This document shows positions 41,089-50,564 of a stretch of 64,000 nt of DNA, in pieces. The position numbers and the translations under genes are program-made. Under the pieces are notes generated by a model that was not told the DNA's origin, did not search any database, and worked only from the letters and a program-made list of their open reading frames with translations. How positions within the stretch are numbered: the first letter of the stretch is position 1; every line of letters begins with the position of its first letter. This DNA comes from an uncultured Prevotellaceae bacterium (GTDB lineage Bacteria > Bacteroidota > Bacteroidia > Bacteroidales > Bacteroidaceae), in the NCBI GenBank assembly GCA_900316355.1, contig ONCQ01000021.1, positions 20,298 to 84,297 of the forward strand. Reading direction: 5' to 3'.

Positions 41089-43332
41089 ATGAAGCTCGTC
41101 GCCCGCCTCATTGCCATCCTTATTGTCATCGCCATCGCGCCGCAGCGGTCATACGCTCAGAACGTTGGCGATGATGCCTTTGGCGACCCCATGGGCAGTG
41201 GCATGACCGCCAACGACAGTATCGCACGCGGGCTGAAGCGCAGTACATGGAGCCGCGACACGTCGAAGGTGGAGCGCTTTGTCCCCACGGAGTACAAGCA
41301 ATGGCGCATCGACGAGCAACTGGGCACCATCCTACCGGAAGAATACAACGACACCCTCCCCCACCTCTTCCAGAACTTCAACAACACCGACGGCTATGTG
41401 GGCGACCACAATATCTTAGGTAACCTCGGTTCGCCACGTATGGCCCGCAACTTCCTGGACCGCACGTTGATGAACGACATGATGTTCATCCAACCTTTCG
41501 ACTACTTCCACACGACACCCGGCAACCTGCTCTTCACCAACACCAAGAGCCCTCTCACGAACCTGCAGTACCACAAGTGCGGCACGAAGGAGAACGGACA
41601 GGACCGCCTCTACGCCTACTTCGCCACGAACATCAACAAGCGCGCCGGCCTCGGCTTCAAGGCGGACTACCTCTACGCCCGCGGCTACTACAACAATCAG
41701 GCCAACTCGCAGTTCGGCGCCACGCTCTTCGGCTATTATCAGGGCGACCACTACGGTATCCACGCGATGGCCAGCTGGGAGCACATGAAGATGTCCGAGA
41801 ACGGCGGCATCGAGGATGACAACTACATCACCAACCCGCAGAGCTTCCCGCGTAGCTACAACAGCACCGACATCCCGACCGTACTCTCGTCGCTGTGGAA
41901 CCGCAACGACCACCAGACGGTCTATGTCAATCACCACTACAACCTGGGCAAATACCGGGATATAGAGGTCCCCGACAGCCTCAAGCCCAAGATGCCCAAG
42001 GATGAGGAGCTGCTGCTACGCATCAAGTCCGACAGCCTGCGCGCCGAGATAAAAGCCGATTCGCTGCGCTGTGACTCCACTCTGGACAGTCTGCGCACAC
42101 GCTGGCAGGCCGAGCAGATTCCACCACGCGAGTTCGTGCCCATCAGCAGCATCGTGCACACCTTCCACTTCCGTCGTCTGATGCACGTCAATTACAGCCG
42201 CGCTGCGTTGCCGACGAATTACTTCAACCACGACCCTTACATCCGCTCCTCCTACGGCAACTACGAGGATAACACCACAGCCATCAGCGTCAAGAACACG
42301 GTAGCCCTGCAGCTGCTCGAAGGGTTCAACAAGTGGGCTAAAGCCGGCATCTCGCTCTTCGCGGCCCACGAGTATGCCCGCTTCTCCCTGCCCTCCAAGG
42401 AAACGACGGACGAGCTCAACGCCTTCGACATCTGGAATGAACACCATATCTCTGCCGGCGGAGAGATTAGCAAGAGGCAAGGTAAGCTGTTACACTACAA
42501 TGCCGGCGCAGAAATCTTCTTGATAGGTCCCAAAGCCGGCGACTTGGACATCCATGGTGGCGGCGACCTCAACTTCAGACTGTTCAAGGACACCGTACGC
42601 CTGGAGGCTAAGGCTTTCTTCAAGAACCTCAGCGCACCATTTTATTACAGGCACTTCCAGAGTCAGACCGTGTGGTGGGACCAGAACCCCGACCGCGAGC
42701 AGCACGTGCGCATAGAGGGAAAGCTCACGCTGGACCGCACACACACCAGCCTGCGCTTCGGCATGGAGAACATCTCCAATTATCAGTATCTGGGCATGAA
42801 GCTGACACCCAACTACGCCGACGACGGCACTACCATCGCCTCCTATGCCCACGATGTGGCCGTCATGCAACAAAGTGGCAGTATACAGGTCCTCAGCGCC
42901 TCGTTGCGCCAGGACATCCATTGGGGCATTTTCCATTGGGACAATGAGGTCACCTGGCAGCACACTACGAACAGCGAAGTCCTTCCGCTGCCCACGCTCT
43001 CCATCTACACCAATCCCTACATCGTCTTCCACATCGCCAAAGTGCTGCGCGTGGAACTCGGTGCCGACCTACGCTACTTCACCAGCTACTACGCGCCGGA
43101 CTACTCCCCATTCGTGGGACAGTACGCCGTGCAGGATGCCGCACAGCCGCGCGTGAAGATTGGCAACTATCCCATCATCAACGCCTACGCCAACTTCGCC
43201 ATCAAACGTGTGAGAGGTTACATCAACGTCACCCACGTCAACGAGGGCAACGGCAATGCTTTCTGGGCACCCCACTACCCCATCGACCCGCTGAGCATAC
43301 ACTTCGGTGTGTCGTGGAATTTCTACGATTAA
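41089..43332 (+). CDS. Putative outer-membrane porin (Porin_10-like)
   Basis: A 747-residue predicted beta-barrel with signal peptide MKLVARLIAILIVIAIA. The N-terminal block (QWRIDEQLGTILPEEYNDTL, HLFQNFNNTDGYVGDHNILG) and the barrel repeats with alternating aromatic strands fit the Bacteroidetes putative porin family PF14121. A charged helical segment lies in the middle (ELLLRIKSDSLRAEIKADSL). It ends GVSWNFYD with aromatic residues. Transport substrate unknown. It follows korC closely but is functionally unlinked as far as I can tell. Confidence 0.8.
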   Translation: MKLVARLIAILIVIAIAPQRSYAQNVGDDAFGDPMGSGMTANDSIARGLKRSTWSRDTSKVERFVPTEYKQWRIDEQLGTILPEEYNDTLPHLFQNFNNTDGYVGDHNILGNLGSPRMARNFLDRTLMNDMMFIQPFDYFHTTPGNLLFTNTKSPLTNLQYHKCGTKENGQDRLYAYFATNINKRAGLGFKADYLYARGYYNNQANSQFGATLFGYYQGDHYGIHAMASWEHMKMSENGGIEDDNYITNPQSFPRSYNSTDIPTVLSSLWNRNDHQTVYVNHHYNLGKYRDIEVPDSLKPKMPKDEELLLRIKSDSLRAEIKADSLRCDSTLDSLRTRWQAEQIPPREFVPISSIVHTFHFRRLMHVNYSRAALPTNYFNHDPYIRSSYGNYEDNTTAISVKNTVALQLLEGFNKWAKAGISLFAAHEYARFSLPSKETTDELNAFDIWNEHHISAGGEISKRQGKLLHYNAGAEIFLIGPKAGDLDIHGGGDLNFRLFKDTVRLEAKAFFKNLSAPFYYRHFQSQTVWWDQNPDREQHVRIEGKLTLDRTHTSLRFGMENISNYQYLGMKLTPNYADDGTTIASYAHDVAVMQQSGSIQVLSASLRQDIHWGIFHWDNEVTWQHTTNSEVLPLPTLSIYTNPYIVFHIAKVLRVELGADLRYFTSYYAPDYSPFVGQYAVQDAAQPRVKIGNYPIINAYANFAIKRVRGYINVTHVNEGNGNAFWAPHYPIDPLSIHFGVSWNFYD

Positions 43333-43337
43333 ACAGT

Positions 43338-44672
43338 TTATCTCTTGCGCTTCTGGAAATAGAAGCCAGAGCAGAGATTCACGTTACCAAAGACATCGGT
43401 AAAGAGAATCTCATCGCGCCGATAATTATAGTTGTGCACGATGCCGAACAAACCAACGAACCAGCGTCCGGTGTTATAGATGATTCCCATGCGTCCCGTC
43501 ACATCCAGATTGAGGTTGCCGCGCTTGCGGAATATCTCGTCAATCTTTTGCGAAAAGACATTGGAGCCCTCACCCTGCATGGCATCCTCTGTGCCGTCGC
43601 CTGCAAAGACCGCTGTCTGCGCACTCGCCCACTTGTAGCCTAATGCCGGCATCAGCGAGATGCCCAGACACCAACCGCGATGGAAGACCCAGTTGTAGCC
43701 GTAGCCCACGCTGATATTGTAATTCATATACTTGGCGCGCGATAGCGTCGCATACTGATTCGTAGCCACCTCACTGAACATTGCTGAAGGCAGCGCCTCA
43801 TAGTTGAAACGAATATCATGCGCCGTCACGCCAAAGCCCAACTGCCATGAGCCTGCCGACTTGCGCTGAATGGTGCTCTGCGAGAAGATGGCAGGATTGG
43901 AGAACTTGTGGTAGTTGAAGATATAGTAGAAGTTCAGACCAGTGATGCTGGTGCTGATATAGTCTTCGATATCCCGACCCTCATACTCCTGCCCCGCATC
44001 ACCGAAGCCATGCACCTTCCTAAGATAGAAATCAGAACCTGTGCGCCGCCACATCAGGTCGATGCCTACACGCGATGTGTAGAGGGAGAACTCCGTCTTG
44101 GAACCACGTCGTGGTGCTGACTTGCCGAAGCTCGTCATATCGTAGGTGTAGCCGAAGAACAGCCAGCGCCATCCGAAGTAAGGACCTACGCGCAGGTCAG
44201 GACGCTGACGGAATGAGAGCGTCTGGGAGAAGTCATCCAGGCTGATGGTGTAGCGCTCGAAGTTCGTCGTCACCTGCCCCATCGCCGTAAAGTTATAGCC
44301 TATCGGCTCAATATATTCTGGGTTGATATCATCGAAGCTATCTACCAGGCGCTTCAGCCAACGCCCCACAGCACCGCACCGTTCCAGAAACGAAGGTTTC
44401 TTCGCTACAGTCAAGGCAGCCAGTGAAGCCGCCGCTAAGGAGTCGGCGGTGAAAGCCTCAGCTGACAACGTATCCGCAGCAGCCGAGAGTGTATCGGGCT
44501 GGGCAGCCGACACGCTGTCCGTGCGGATTATCACAACGGTGTCTGGAAGAGCGCTGGTGTCTGGAAGAGCGACGGTATCGGCATACGCTACATCTCCTGA
44601 CAGTTGCAGAGCGAAGGTACTCAAAGTCATTGTCAGCAGAGACAATAGCGCGTATGCCCTCAGTTTATCCAT
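43338..44672 (-). CDS. DUF4421 family outer-membrane-like protein
   Basis: A 444-residue exported protein with signal peptide MDKLRAYALLSLLTMTLS. A repetitive ADSV/ADTLSA stretch (about residues 27-90) precedes the DUF4421 part, marked by RPDLRVGPYFGWRWLFFGY and YTSRVGIDLMWRRTGSDFYL. Alternating aromatic strands suggest a small beta-barrel. Function is unknown. It ends YFQKRKR. It is convergent with the porin gene with only five bases between. Confidence 0.8.
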   Translation of the reverse strand: MDKLRAYALLSLLTMTLSTFALQLSGDVAYADTVALPDTSALPDTVVIIRTDSVSAAQPDTLSAAADTLSAEAFTADSLAAASLAALTVAKKPSFLERCGAVGRWLKRLVDSFDDINPEYIEPIGYNFTAMGQVTTNFERYTISLDDFSQTLSFRQRPDLRVGPYFGWRWLFFGYTYDMTSFGKSAPRRGSKTEFSLYTSRVGIDLMWRRTGSDFYLRKVHGFGDAGQEYEGRDIEDYISTSITGLNFYYIFNYHKFSNPAIFSQSTIQRKSAGSWQLGFGVTAHDIRFNYEALPSAMFSEVATNQYATLSRAKYMNYNISVGYGYNWVFHRGWCLGISLMPALGYKWASAQTAVFAGDGTEDAMQGEGSNVFSQKIDEIFRKRGNLNLDVTGRMGIIYNTGRWFVGLFGIVHNYNYRRDEILFTDVFGNVNLCSGFYFQKRKR

Positions 44673-44687
44673 CTCTTCGGCTCGTCA

Positions 44688-45680
44688 TTATAGCTTTCCA
44701 AGTATCTTATCCATCACCCAGTTCACGGAAGTGGCGCTGACGCTGTCCATCCGGCAGACGCTTTTGTGCTGCAGGTGTTCCACGACCTGCTGTATCAAAG
44801 GCATCTGCACATGAGGAGGATTGGGGATGACCAGTTCCTGCACGCCGTGCTCCGTGTGCAGATGAATCGGCTCGTACGTGAACACCGAGAAACAAATCTG
44901 ACCGTGATCGCCGACAATCTGGATGCGGTCGGTGCGGGCAGAGTCGTGTGCACAAAAACACCATGTGCCACTACCGGGCAAACCATCGAGGAACTGGAAC
45001 GAGGCGCTGACGGTGTCCTCGCTGTCATAGAGGCCGGCACGATTGGTGCAGAAGCCGCTGGCACGGGTAATAGGCCCGAAGATCTCCTGCAGGAGGTCTA
45101 GCTGGTGGGGCGCGAGGTCATAGAAATAGCCGCCGCCGGCGATGTCGCGCTGCACGCGCCAAGGTAATTGTGTGCGGTTGTAGTCCAGGTCACGCGGCGG
45201 CACGGCAAAACGTATCTGCACACCCACCACCTTGCCAATCTGTCCGGACTCCACAATCTCCTTCACCTTCTGGAAATATGGAAGATAGCGCCGATAGTAA
45301 GCCACGAAGCAGGGCACACCCGTCTCGCGCGAGACGCGGTTGACTCGTATGCACTCGTCATAGGTGGCTGCCAACGGCTTCTCCACATAGACAGGTTTGC
45401 CGCTCTTCATGGCCATGATGGCATAGGTGACATGCGACGAAGGCGGCGTGGCGATATAGACGGCATTCACCTCCGGATCATTGAGCAGTGCCTGGGCATC
45501 CGTGTACCACCGCGGGATGTGATGCCGTTCGGCATAGCTGCGGGCGCGCTCGGCGCTACGGCTCATGACGGCCACAACAGAGGAACCCGGCACTAAACTG
45601 AATGCCGGGCCGCTCTTCTTCTCGGTAACCTCACCACAACCGATGAAGCCCCATTTGATTTCTCGTTCAGCCAAAAACAA
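44688..45680 (-). CDS. Gfo/Idh/MocA-family oxidoreductase
   Basis: A 330-residue NAD(P)-dependent sugar-type dehydrogenase. The Rossmann start IKWGFIGCGEVTEKKSG is followed by VNAVYIATPPSSHV and the diagnostic EKPLAATYDEC. The C-terminal sheet holds the substrate site (GGGYFYDLAPHQLDLLQEIFG). No ATG precedes it; a TTG at 45680 gives MFLAERE and a second TTG at 45674 is possible. The sugar is unknown; GlcNAc or inositol derivatives are typical for this family. Confidence 0.88.
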   Translation of the reverse strand: MFLAEREIKWGFIGCGEVTEKKSGPAFSLVPGSSVVAVMSRSAERARSYAERHHIPRWYTDAQALLNDPEVNAVYIATPPSSHVTYAIMAMKSGKPVYVEKPLAATYDECIRVNRVSRETGVPCFVAYYRRYLPYFQKVKEIVESGQIGKVVGVQIRFAVPPRDLDYNRTQLPWRVQRDIAGGGYFYDLAPHQLDLLQEIFGPITRASGFCTNRAGLYDSEDTVSASFQFLDGLPGSGTWCFCAHDSARTDRIQIVGDHGQICFSVFTYEPIHLHTEHGVQELVIPNPPHVQMPLIQQVVEHLQHKSVCRMDSVSATSVNWVMDKILGKL

Positions 45681-45718
45681 GAATAATAGTCGTTAAGGAG
45701 TTCTACTCCCGTACACGT

Positions 45719-47113
45719 TTACTTCTTACCAGCCTTCCAGAAGTCCTCCTCGGCCTTCAGCTCAGCCTGCTGGCGGTCGTACTCAGCCTTCTGACGGGCA
45801 TACTCAGCATTGTGAGCCTCCACGGTCTGGATGCTGCTCTTCAGGCGTTGTGCCTGACCGGCGAGGGTGATATCGGCGGCGGCAGCCTTGTCGCAGTAGC
45901 TCTTAGCCTGAGCGTAGTTCTTCTCCTTGGTGGCAATGTTGGCACGCTGCATGTAGCACTTACCCTCCAGCTCAGGGTTATACTGCATGGCTCTGTCGAG
46001 GTAGTCATAAGCGCTCTTGAAGTCACCACCCTTACGCATGGCTGCTGCCACTCGCAATGCGATGTTACCCTTCTGTGTGTCGCTCTGGCACAGCTCGATA
46101 GCGTCGTTGTAGTACTTCACGCTCTCAGCCGTCTTGCCGTCCTTGTAATACTTCTGAGCCGTACCGATGGCGGACTCGAAGGTCGGCTCGATGTGGTAGG
46201 CGTACTCGGCGGCCTTGTAATAGACGGGAGTATCGTCACAGTCGTTGGCAGCCATCAGCGTCAAGGCGCTCTTCAGGTAGGCCAAGTTGTCCTTGTTGGC
46301 CTCCACCTTCGGTGTGAAGATGGCGATAATCTGGTCACGGTCGGCAGCCTTGGACTGTGCGAAGATGCCTTCGATATTGTTCAGCGGCTGGTCGTACTCT
46401 GCCACAATCTTCTGTGCCTTGTCGGGGTTGGGCTCTTCCTTGGCCATCTGCAGCATCTTCTCGCAGATGTCCTTGCTGTCGAGATAGTCCTGCAGGAACT
46501 GCTCGCGGAAGCCATTGTTGTCGGCCTGATATTTGGCAAAGCTGATGCGGAAGAAGATGTCCAGCATGTAGCCTTTCACCTCACGGCCGCCTTGCTCTTC
46601 CAGCAGTTTGTTGGCCTTGGCGAAGTAGTCGTAAGCCTTGTCGATGGTGTAGCCCTGAGGATCTGCCTGCGGACCATAGACAGCATAGCAGTAAGCCTTT
46701 GGATAGACCACATCGCCCTCGGTGGCCTGCAAGTGAGCGCGGGCGAAGCTATTCAGGCCGCTTAGGTTCTTCAGGCGCAGGTCATAGAGGTTCAGGAGCT
46801 CATCGAAGTAAGCCTTCTTCTTGGCAGCATCTGCCTCCTTGGTAATCAGGCTCTGGAGCATATACGAGCCGTCGGTGTAGATGCGCAGGTTGGCGAAGGG
46901 GCACTTCTCCATCACGGGCTTCCAGGCCTCGTAAGCCTCTTCGAAGTTATTCTGGTTGATGGCCATGTTGAACATGCTCAGGTTCTGGCGAGCATAGATG
47001 CTGTCCTGCCCTGTTCCGATGCGGTCCTCCCAGGAGGTGCCCTCATACTGAGCCATTACAGGAACACTTGCGGCCATCAGACCGATGGCAAAGAAAAGAT
47101 TTTTCAATTTCAT
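45719..47113 (-). CDS. Exported tetratricopeptide-repeat protein
   Basis: A 464-residue protein with a signal peptide MKLKNLFFAIGLMAASVPVMA. It is almost entirely TPR-like helices (NNFEEAYEAWKPVMEKC, YAYHIEPTFESAIGTAQKYY, GGDFKSAYDYLDRAMQYNPE) and ends in a charged coil (YARQKAEYDRQQAELKAEED). A periplasmic scaffold or complex-assembly role is likely; relatives in Bacteroidetes are of unknown function. It is downstream of the 195-residue unknown gene in the same orientation. Confidence 0.8.
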   Translation of the reverse strand: MKLKNLFFAIGLMAASVPVMAQYEGTSWEDRIGTGQDSIYARQNLSMFNMAINQNNFEEAYEAWKPVMEKCPFANLRIYTDGSYMLQSLITKEADAAKKKAYFDELLNLYDLRLKNLSGLNSFARAHLQATEGDVVYPKAYCYAVYGPQADPQGYTIDKAYDYFAKANKLLEEQGGREVKGYMLDIFFRISFAKYQADNNGFREQFLQDYLDSKDICEKMLQMAKEEPNPDKAQKIVAEYDQPLNNIEGIFAQSKAADRDQIIAIFTPKVEANKDNLAYLKSALTLMAANDCDDTPVYYKAAEYAYHIEPTFESAIGTAQKYYKDGKTAESVKYYNDAIELCQSDTQKGNIALRVAAAMRKGGDFKSAYDYLDRAMQYNPELEGKCYMQRANIATKEKNYAQAKSYCDKAAAADITLAGQAQRLKSSIQTVEAHNAEYARQKAEYDRQQAELKAEEDFWKAGKK

Positions 47114-47147
47114 AGTAGTATGTTTTGTTTAACTTTCAACTTATCGT

Positions 47148-47735
47148 TTAGACATCCAGCTCCGACAATGGTTTAAGCCCGATGTAGCTATACTGGAAAT
47201 TCTTGCCCTTCACCGATGGGAACTGGCTGCGAGGATCGATGTCCTCGCGCGACTGCAGATAGTCTATGATGCGGTTGTAGCAGTCCTGTGCGCTGTAGGC
47301 TTTCACAAGCGCCGAGAAGGTCGTGTCCTGATAGTCGTGCTTGCCCGTCTCGGGAATAGCTATCACGCGCTTGAACTTCACCATGCCCTCATACCATCCG
47401 GGGCACTCGTCGGTAAGACGCTGGCGTATCAGGTCCTTGGGGCGCACGTAGGCCTCCTGCTCGCCATCACCGTCGGCCACAGTTCCGTTGTTGCCCTTAC
47501 CGTTGGCCTTGAATTCGGCAAGCGTCTCTGCCGTCGTCTTGATGACGATGAAGTACACACGCGGACGCACCTTGTATCTTTTGGGGAACGGTATCGAGCT
47601 TTCCACATACTCGCGAAACTCAGCCTCAAACTGGGGAGTGACATTAAAACCTTCAATAGAACGGATGAAATCAAAGGCTGCCTCAACACTGGTCACCACG
47701 ACTTCATCATCAAAATAACGAATGTACAAGTTCAT
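47148..47735 (-). CDS. Conserved hypothetical protein
   Basis: A 195-residue soluble protein starting MNLYIRYFDDEVVVTSVEAA. I chose this ATG because the upstream reading frame crosses a promoter -7 element at 47,768-47,775. A Gly/Asn-rich low-complexity spacer (KANGKGNNGTVADGDGEQE) divides it into two parts. No motif for catalysis, membrane or DNA binding is seen. It heads a unit with the exported TPR protein. Not recognised. Confidence 0.7.
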   Translation of the reverse strand: MNLYIRYFDDEVVVTSVEAAFDFIRSIEGFNVTPQFEAEFREYVESSIPFPKRYKVRPRVYFIVIKTTAETLAEFKANGKGNNGTVADGDGEQEAYVRPKDLIRQRLTDECPGWYEGMVKFKRVIAIPETGKHDYQDTTFSALVKAYSAQDCYNRIIDYLQSREDIDPRSQFPSVKGKNFQYSYIGLKPLSELDV

Positions 47736-47767
47736 ATATACTATACCTATTTCTTTATAAGCGGGCG

Positions 47768-47898
47768 CAAAGGTAGTAAAAAGTTGGCAGTCGGCGGTCG
47801 TTCGGCACAAGTTTTTTCATTTTGCATCATGTTTCTTGTCCGAACCTAAAAAAAGTGATGCAAACCTTTGGTCATTCCGCAGAAAAGTGCTACCTTTG
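47768..47898. promoter_or_regulatory. Divergent promoters for the hypothetical-TPR unit and rplU
   Basis: Minus strand: -7 TACCTTTG (complement of 47768-47775). Plus strand: TTTG at 47867-47870, a 20-bp spacer and TACCTTTG at 47891-47898, a near-ideal promoter. The rplU leader of about 85 bases holds a small CACCACGATGGTG hairpin, which may be a ribosomal-protein autoregulatory site. Confidence 0.75.
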
Positions 47899-47990
47899 CG
47901 CCCGATTTAGATGCCGACGGGGCTCAGTCAAGCGTCACCACGATGGTGTCCGCCTCCCGGTGAAATCCGTTAAATACATATTTATCAAAC

Positions 47991-48308
47991 ATGTACGCAA
48001 TCGTAGAGATTAACGGTCAACAGTTCAAGGCCGAAGCCGGCAAGAAGCTCTTCGTGTACCACATTCAGGGTGCCGAGGCTCAGCAGACTGTTGAATTTGA
48101 GAGAGTGTTGTTGGTGGACAACGATGGCGCCATCACCGTGGGTGCTCCCGTGGTAAAAGGTGCCAAGGTGGTCTGCGAAGTCGTTTCACCCCTGGTTAAG
48201 GGCGACAAGGTCCTCGTCTTCCACAAGAAGCGCCGCAAGGGCTATCGCAAGCTGAACGGTCACCGTCAGCAGTTCACTGAGTTGAACATCAAGGAAGTTA
48301 TTGCTTAA
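47991..48308 (+). CDS. rplU: 50S ribosomal protein L21
   Basis: Large-subunit protein binding 23S r[23 protein letters not shown] at the start and the C-terminal [18 protein letters not shown] are diagnostic. 105 residues, full length. It heads the rplU-rpmA pair, in a conserved order. Confidence 0.97.
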   Translation: MYAIVEINGQQFKAEAGKKLFVYHIQGAEAQQTVEFERVLLVDNDGAITVGAPVVKGAKVVCEVVSPLVKGDKVLVFHKKRRKGYRKLNGHRQQFTELNIKEVIA

Positions 48309-48329
48309 CCACTAAAACCCCTAAGAAAC

Positions 48330-48593
48330 ATGGCACATAAAAAAGGTGTAGGTAGTTCTAAGAACGGCCGCGAGTCTGCAGCACAAAGACTCGGTGTGAA
48401 GATTTTTGGTGGTCAGCAGTGCGTAGCTGGCAACGTCATCGTGCGCCAGCGCGGCACGCAGCACTATCCCGGCAAGAATGTCGGCATGGGCAGCGATCAC
48501 ACACTCTATGCCCTCGTGGACGGCGTGGTGACCTTCAAGAGAGGTCGTCTCGACCGCAGCACGGTGTCCGTAGAGCCCGTCGCAGAGGCATAA
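48330..48593 (+). CDS. rpmA: 50S ribosomal protein L27
   Basis: Sits near the peptidyl-transferase centre. [20 protein letters not shown] and LGVKIFGGQ are diagnostic. The protein starts with MAHKKG and needs no N-terminal trimming, unlike the Firmicutes form. 87 residues, 21 bases after rplU. Confidence 0.97.
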   Translation: MAHKKGVGSSKNGRESAAQRLGVKIFGGQQCVAGNVIVRQRGTQHYPGKNVGMGSDHTLYALVDGVVTFKRGRLDRSTVSVEPVAEA

Positions 48594-48609
48594 AGACTCT
48601 CGTCATTTA

Positions 48610-48702
48610 AAGATCTGAGGATTTGAGGATTTAAGGATTTCACGTAAATCCAACAATCCTTGAATCCTCTCTTCGTAAATAATCGTTTAATCGTTTAATC
48701 GT
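48610..48702. repeat. Word repeats and imperfect hairpin between rpmA and serS
   Basis: (GAGGATTTGAGGATTTAAGGATTT) is a run of three AGGATT words, given here as its repeat; it faces AATCC words in CAACAATCCTTGAATCCTC, so the two sides pair with a few mismatches around CACGT. TCGTTTAATCGTTTAATCG follows. No gene is seen in the 120-base gap. Confidence 0.65.
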
Positions 48703-48713
48703 CAGATAATTCC

Positions 48714-50030
48714 GTGTTAACACTTAAACTTATCAATGAAGAAACCGACCGTGTCATCCGCGGTCTTGAGAAAAAGCACTTCCAGGGCGCTGCCGAGGCC
48801 ATTGCCGCCGTGCAGGCCACCGACAAAAAACGCCGCGAGGCCCAACAACAGCTCGACAACCTGCTCGCCGAGAGCAAGAAGAAAGCAGCCGAGATTGGCG
48901 GACTCATGAAACAGGGGCTGCGCGAGCAGGCCGACCAGGCCAAAGCCGCCGTGGCCACCCTCAAGGAGAAGGCCAAGGACCTCGAAGCCGTCATGGACGA
49001 GGCTCAGCGCCAGCTCACCGAGCAGCTCTGCCAAATCCCTAACATCCCCTACGACGAGGTGCCCGAGGGGGCTGCGGCTGAGGATAATGTGGTGGTGAAG
49101 AGCAACCTGAAAGAATGCGACGGCACCGACACCGTAGGCAACTGGACGACGAATCCTGTGGTTGAGGCAGCACGCCTTCCCCACTGGGAGCTCGCCAAGA
49201 AATACAACCTCATCGACTTCGACCTGGGCGTGAAAATCACAGGTGCCGGCTTCCCCGTCTATATCGGTAAGGGTGCCCAGCTGCAGCGCGCACTCATCAA
49301 CTTCTTCCTCGCCGAAGCCAACAAAGCCGGCTACACTGAAATCATGCCGCCGACAGTCGTGAACGCTGCCTCTGGCTATGGCACGGGTCAGCTGCCTGAC
49401 AAGGAGGGCCAGATGTACCACGCCGAAGTGGATGACTTCTACCTCATCCCCACTGCCGAGGTGCCCGTAACGAACATCTACCGCGATGTCATCCTCGACG
49501 AGAAAGATCTGCCCATCAAGAACTGTGCCTACACGCAGTGCTTCCGCCGCGAGGCCGGCAGCTACGGCAAGGACGTGCGCGGACTGAACCGTCTGCACGA
49601 GTTCTCGAAGATCGAGATTGTCCGCATCGACACTCCCGAGCACTCTAAGGAGAGCCACCGCGAGATGCTCGCCCACGTGGAAGGCCTGCTGCAGAAGCTG
49701 GAACTCCCCTATCGCATCCTGCGCCTCTGCGGCGGCGACCAGAGCTTCACCAGCGCCATCTGCTATGACTTCGAGGTCTATAGCGAGGCACAGAAGCGCT
49801 GGCTCGAGGTCTCCAGCGTCAGCAACTTTGACACCTATCAGGCCAACCGCCTGAAGTGCCGTTATCGCCGCGCTGCCGACAAGAAGACAGAGCTCTGCCA
49901 CACCCTCAACGGCTCGGCCCTCGCCCTGCCCCGCATCGTGGCCGCTCTCTTGGAGAACAACCAGAGCGAAGCCGGCATCCGCATCCCCAAGGCACTGCAG
50001 CCTTACACCGGCTTCGACATCATCGACTAA
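48714..50030 (+). CDS. serS: Seryl-tRNA synthetase
   Basis: Charges tRNA-Ser (and tRNA-Sec if present). The N-terminal coiled-coil arm (about residues 25-110) includes AKAAVATLKEKAKDLEAV. Class II motifs follow: EIMPPTVVNAASGYGTGQLP (motif 1 area), CFRREAGSYGKDVRGLNRLH (motif 2), and the C-terminal TLNGSALALPRIVAALLEN (motif 3). The start is a GTG at 48714 giving MLTLKLINEET, the usual Bacteroidetes N-terminus. 438 residues, full length. Confidence 0.96.
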   Translation: MLTLKLINEETDRVIRGLEKKHFQGAAEAIAAVQATDKKRREAQQQLDNLLAESKKKAAEIGGLMKQGLREQADQAKAAVATLKEKAKDLEAVMDEAQRQLTEQLCQIPNIPYDEVPEGAAAEDNVVVKSNLKECDGTDTVGNWTTNPVVEAARLPHWELAKKYNLIDFDLGVKITGAGFPVYIGKGAQLQRALINFFLAEANKAGYTEIMPPTVVNAASGYGTGQLPDKEGQMYHAEVDDFYLIPTAEVPVTNIYRDVILDEKDLPIKNCAYTQCFRREAGSYGKDVRGLNRLHEFSKIEIVRIDTPEHSKESHREMLAHVEGLLQKLELPYRILRLCGGDQSFTSAICYDFEVYSEAQKRWLEVSSVSNFDTYQANRLKCRYRRAADKKTELCHTLNGSALALPRIVAALLENNQSEAGIRIPKALQPYTGFDIID

Positions 50031-50055
50031 CAGCACACCGCTCATACCTATCAGG

Positions 50056-50090
50056 AAAAAGGCAGCCTCACAGCTGCCTTTTCTTTTTGT
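50056..50090 (+). terminator. Rho-independent terminator after serS
   Basis: AAAAAGGCAGC and GCTGCCTTTTCTTTTT form a stem with loop CTCACA and a T-run, 25 bases past the serS stop. Confidence 0.9.
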
Positions 50091-50094
50091 CCAC

Positions 50095-50204
50095 CCTCTA
50101 TAGAGACTTTCCTGATCCTCTATAGTGTCTGCGCGTACCCTCTATAGAGACTTGCCTGACCCTCTATAGTGTCTGCGCATAACCTCTATAGAGGTGGAGG
50201 GGGA
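50095..50204. repeat. Five CCTCTATAG sites at exact 22-bp spacing
   Basis: CCTCTATAG begins at 50095, 50117, 50139, 50161 and 50183. Units alternate between two flank types (GAGACTT... and TGTCTGCGC...), so the higher-order period is 44 bp. The array is about two helical turns per site, placing all sites on one face of the DNA. The last copy extends to the palindrome CCTCTATAGAGG. It looks like an iteron or operator array for an unknown protein. Confidence 0.9.
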
Positions 50205-50223
50205 AAGAATGCATCCTTATCGG

Positions 50224-50265
50224 TTTTGCCACTGGTGGCAAAAGGATTTGCCATGTGTGGCAAAT
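50224..50265. promoter_or_regulatory. Two TTTGCCA-N4-TGGCAAA palindromes, 22 bp apart
   Basis: The first (50224-50243) is TTTTGCCACTGGTGGCAAAA and the second (50246-50265) is ATTTGCCATGTGTGGCAAAT. Both are inverted repeats with a four-base centre, and their centres are 22 bp apart, the same pitch as the array 20 bases upstream. They look like operators. The rest of this 534-base gap holds no gene; the next promoter element is at 50,450. Confidence 0.85.
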
Positions 50266-50449
50266 GCCATAAGATCATGCATCGTGCACCGATTGTCTTC
50301 ACTCTTCATGTGGTTGAGCCGTCATCCTTCACGTGATGGGGATGTGCAAGGAGCGAAAAAGCACACCAAATTCTTAAAAAAGCTTAAATATCGGAGGGGT
50401 AAAATGATGTATGGTCTTCTAAACAAAGGGCGATATTTCCTTATATTCA

Positions 50450-50457
50450 TACCTTTG
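50450..50457 (+). promoter_or_regulatory. -7 element for the lipocalin-LRR lipoprotein gene
   Basis: TACCTTTG at 50450-50457 is a perfect match; the -33 region is AT-rich without a clear TTTG. It leaves a leader of about 100 bases. Confidence 0.65.
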
Positions 50458-50564
50458 CGTCACACAGCATCATCACAATTCAACTGATTTAGAATGATTT
50501 TCCAAGTGATTACAACATAATCCCCTACAATAAGAAAACCATTTACTAACTAATTGAAAAAACA

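Noticed and set aside
48717-50045. Long minus-strand frame opposite serS
   Set aside because: serS is certain on the plus strand; the opposite frame shows no motif and has the shadow codon pattern.
50095-50265. Plasmid replication origin
   Set aside because: There is no replication initiator gene nearby, the flanks are core chromosomal genes, and iteron spacing alone is not proof. I report it as an operator-like array.
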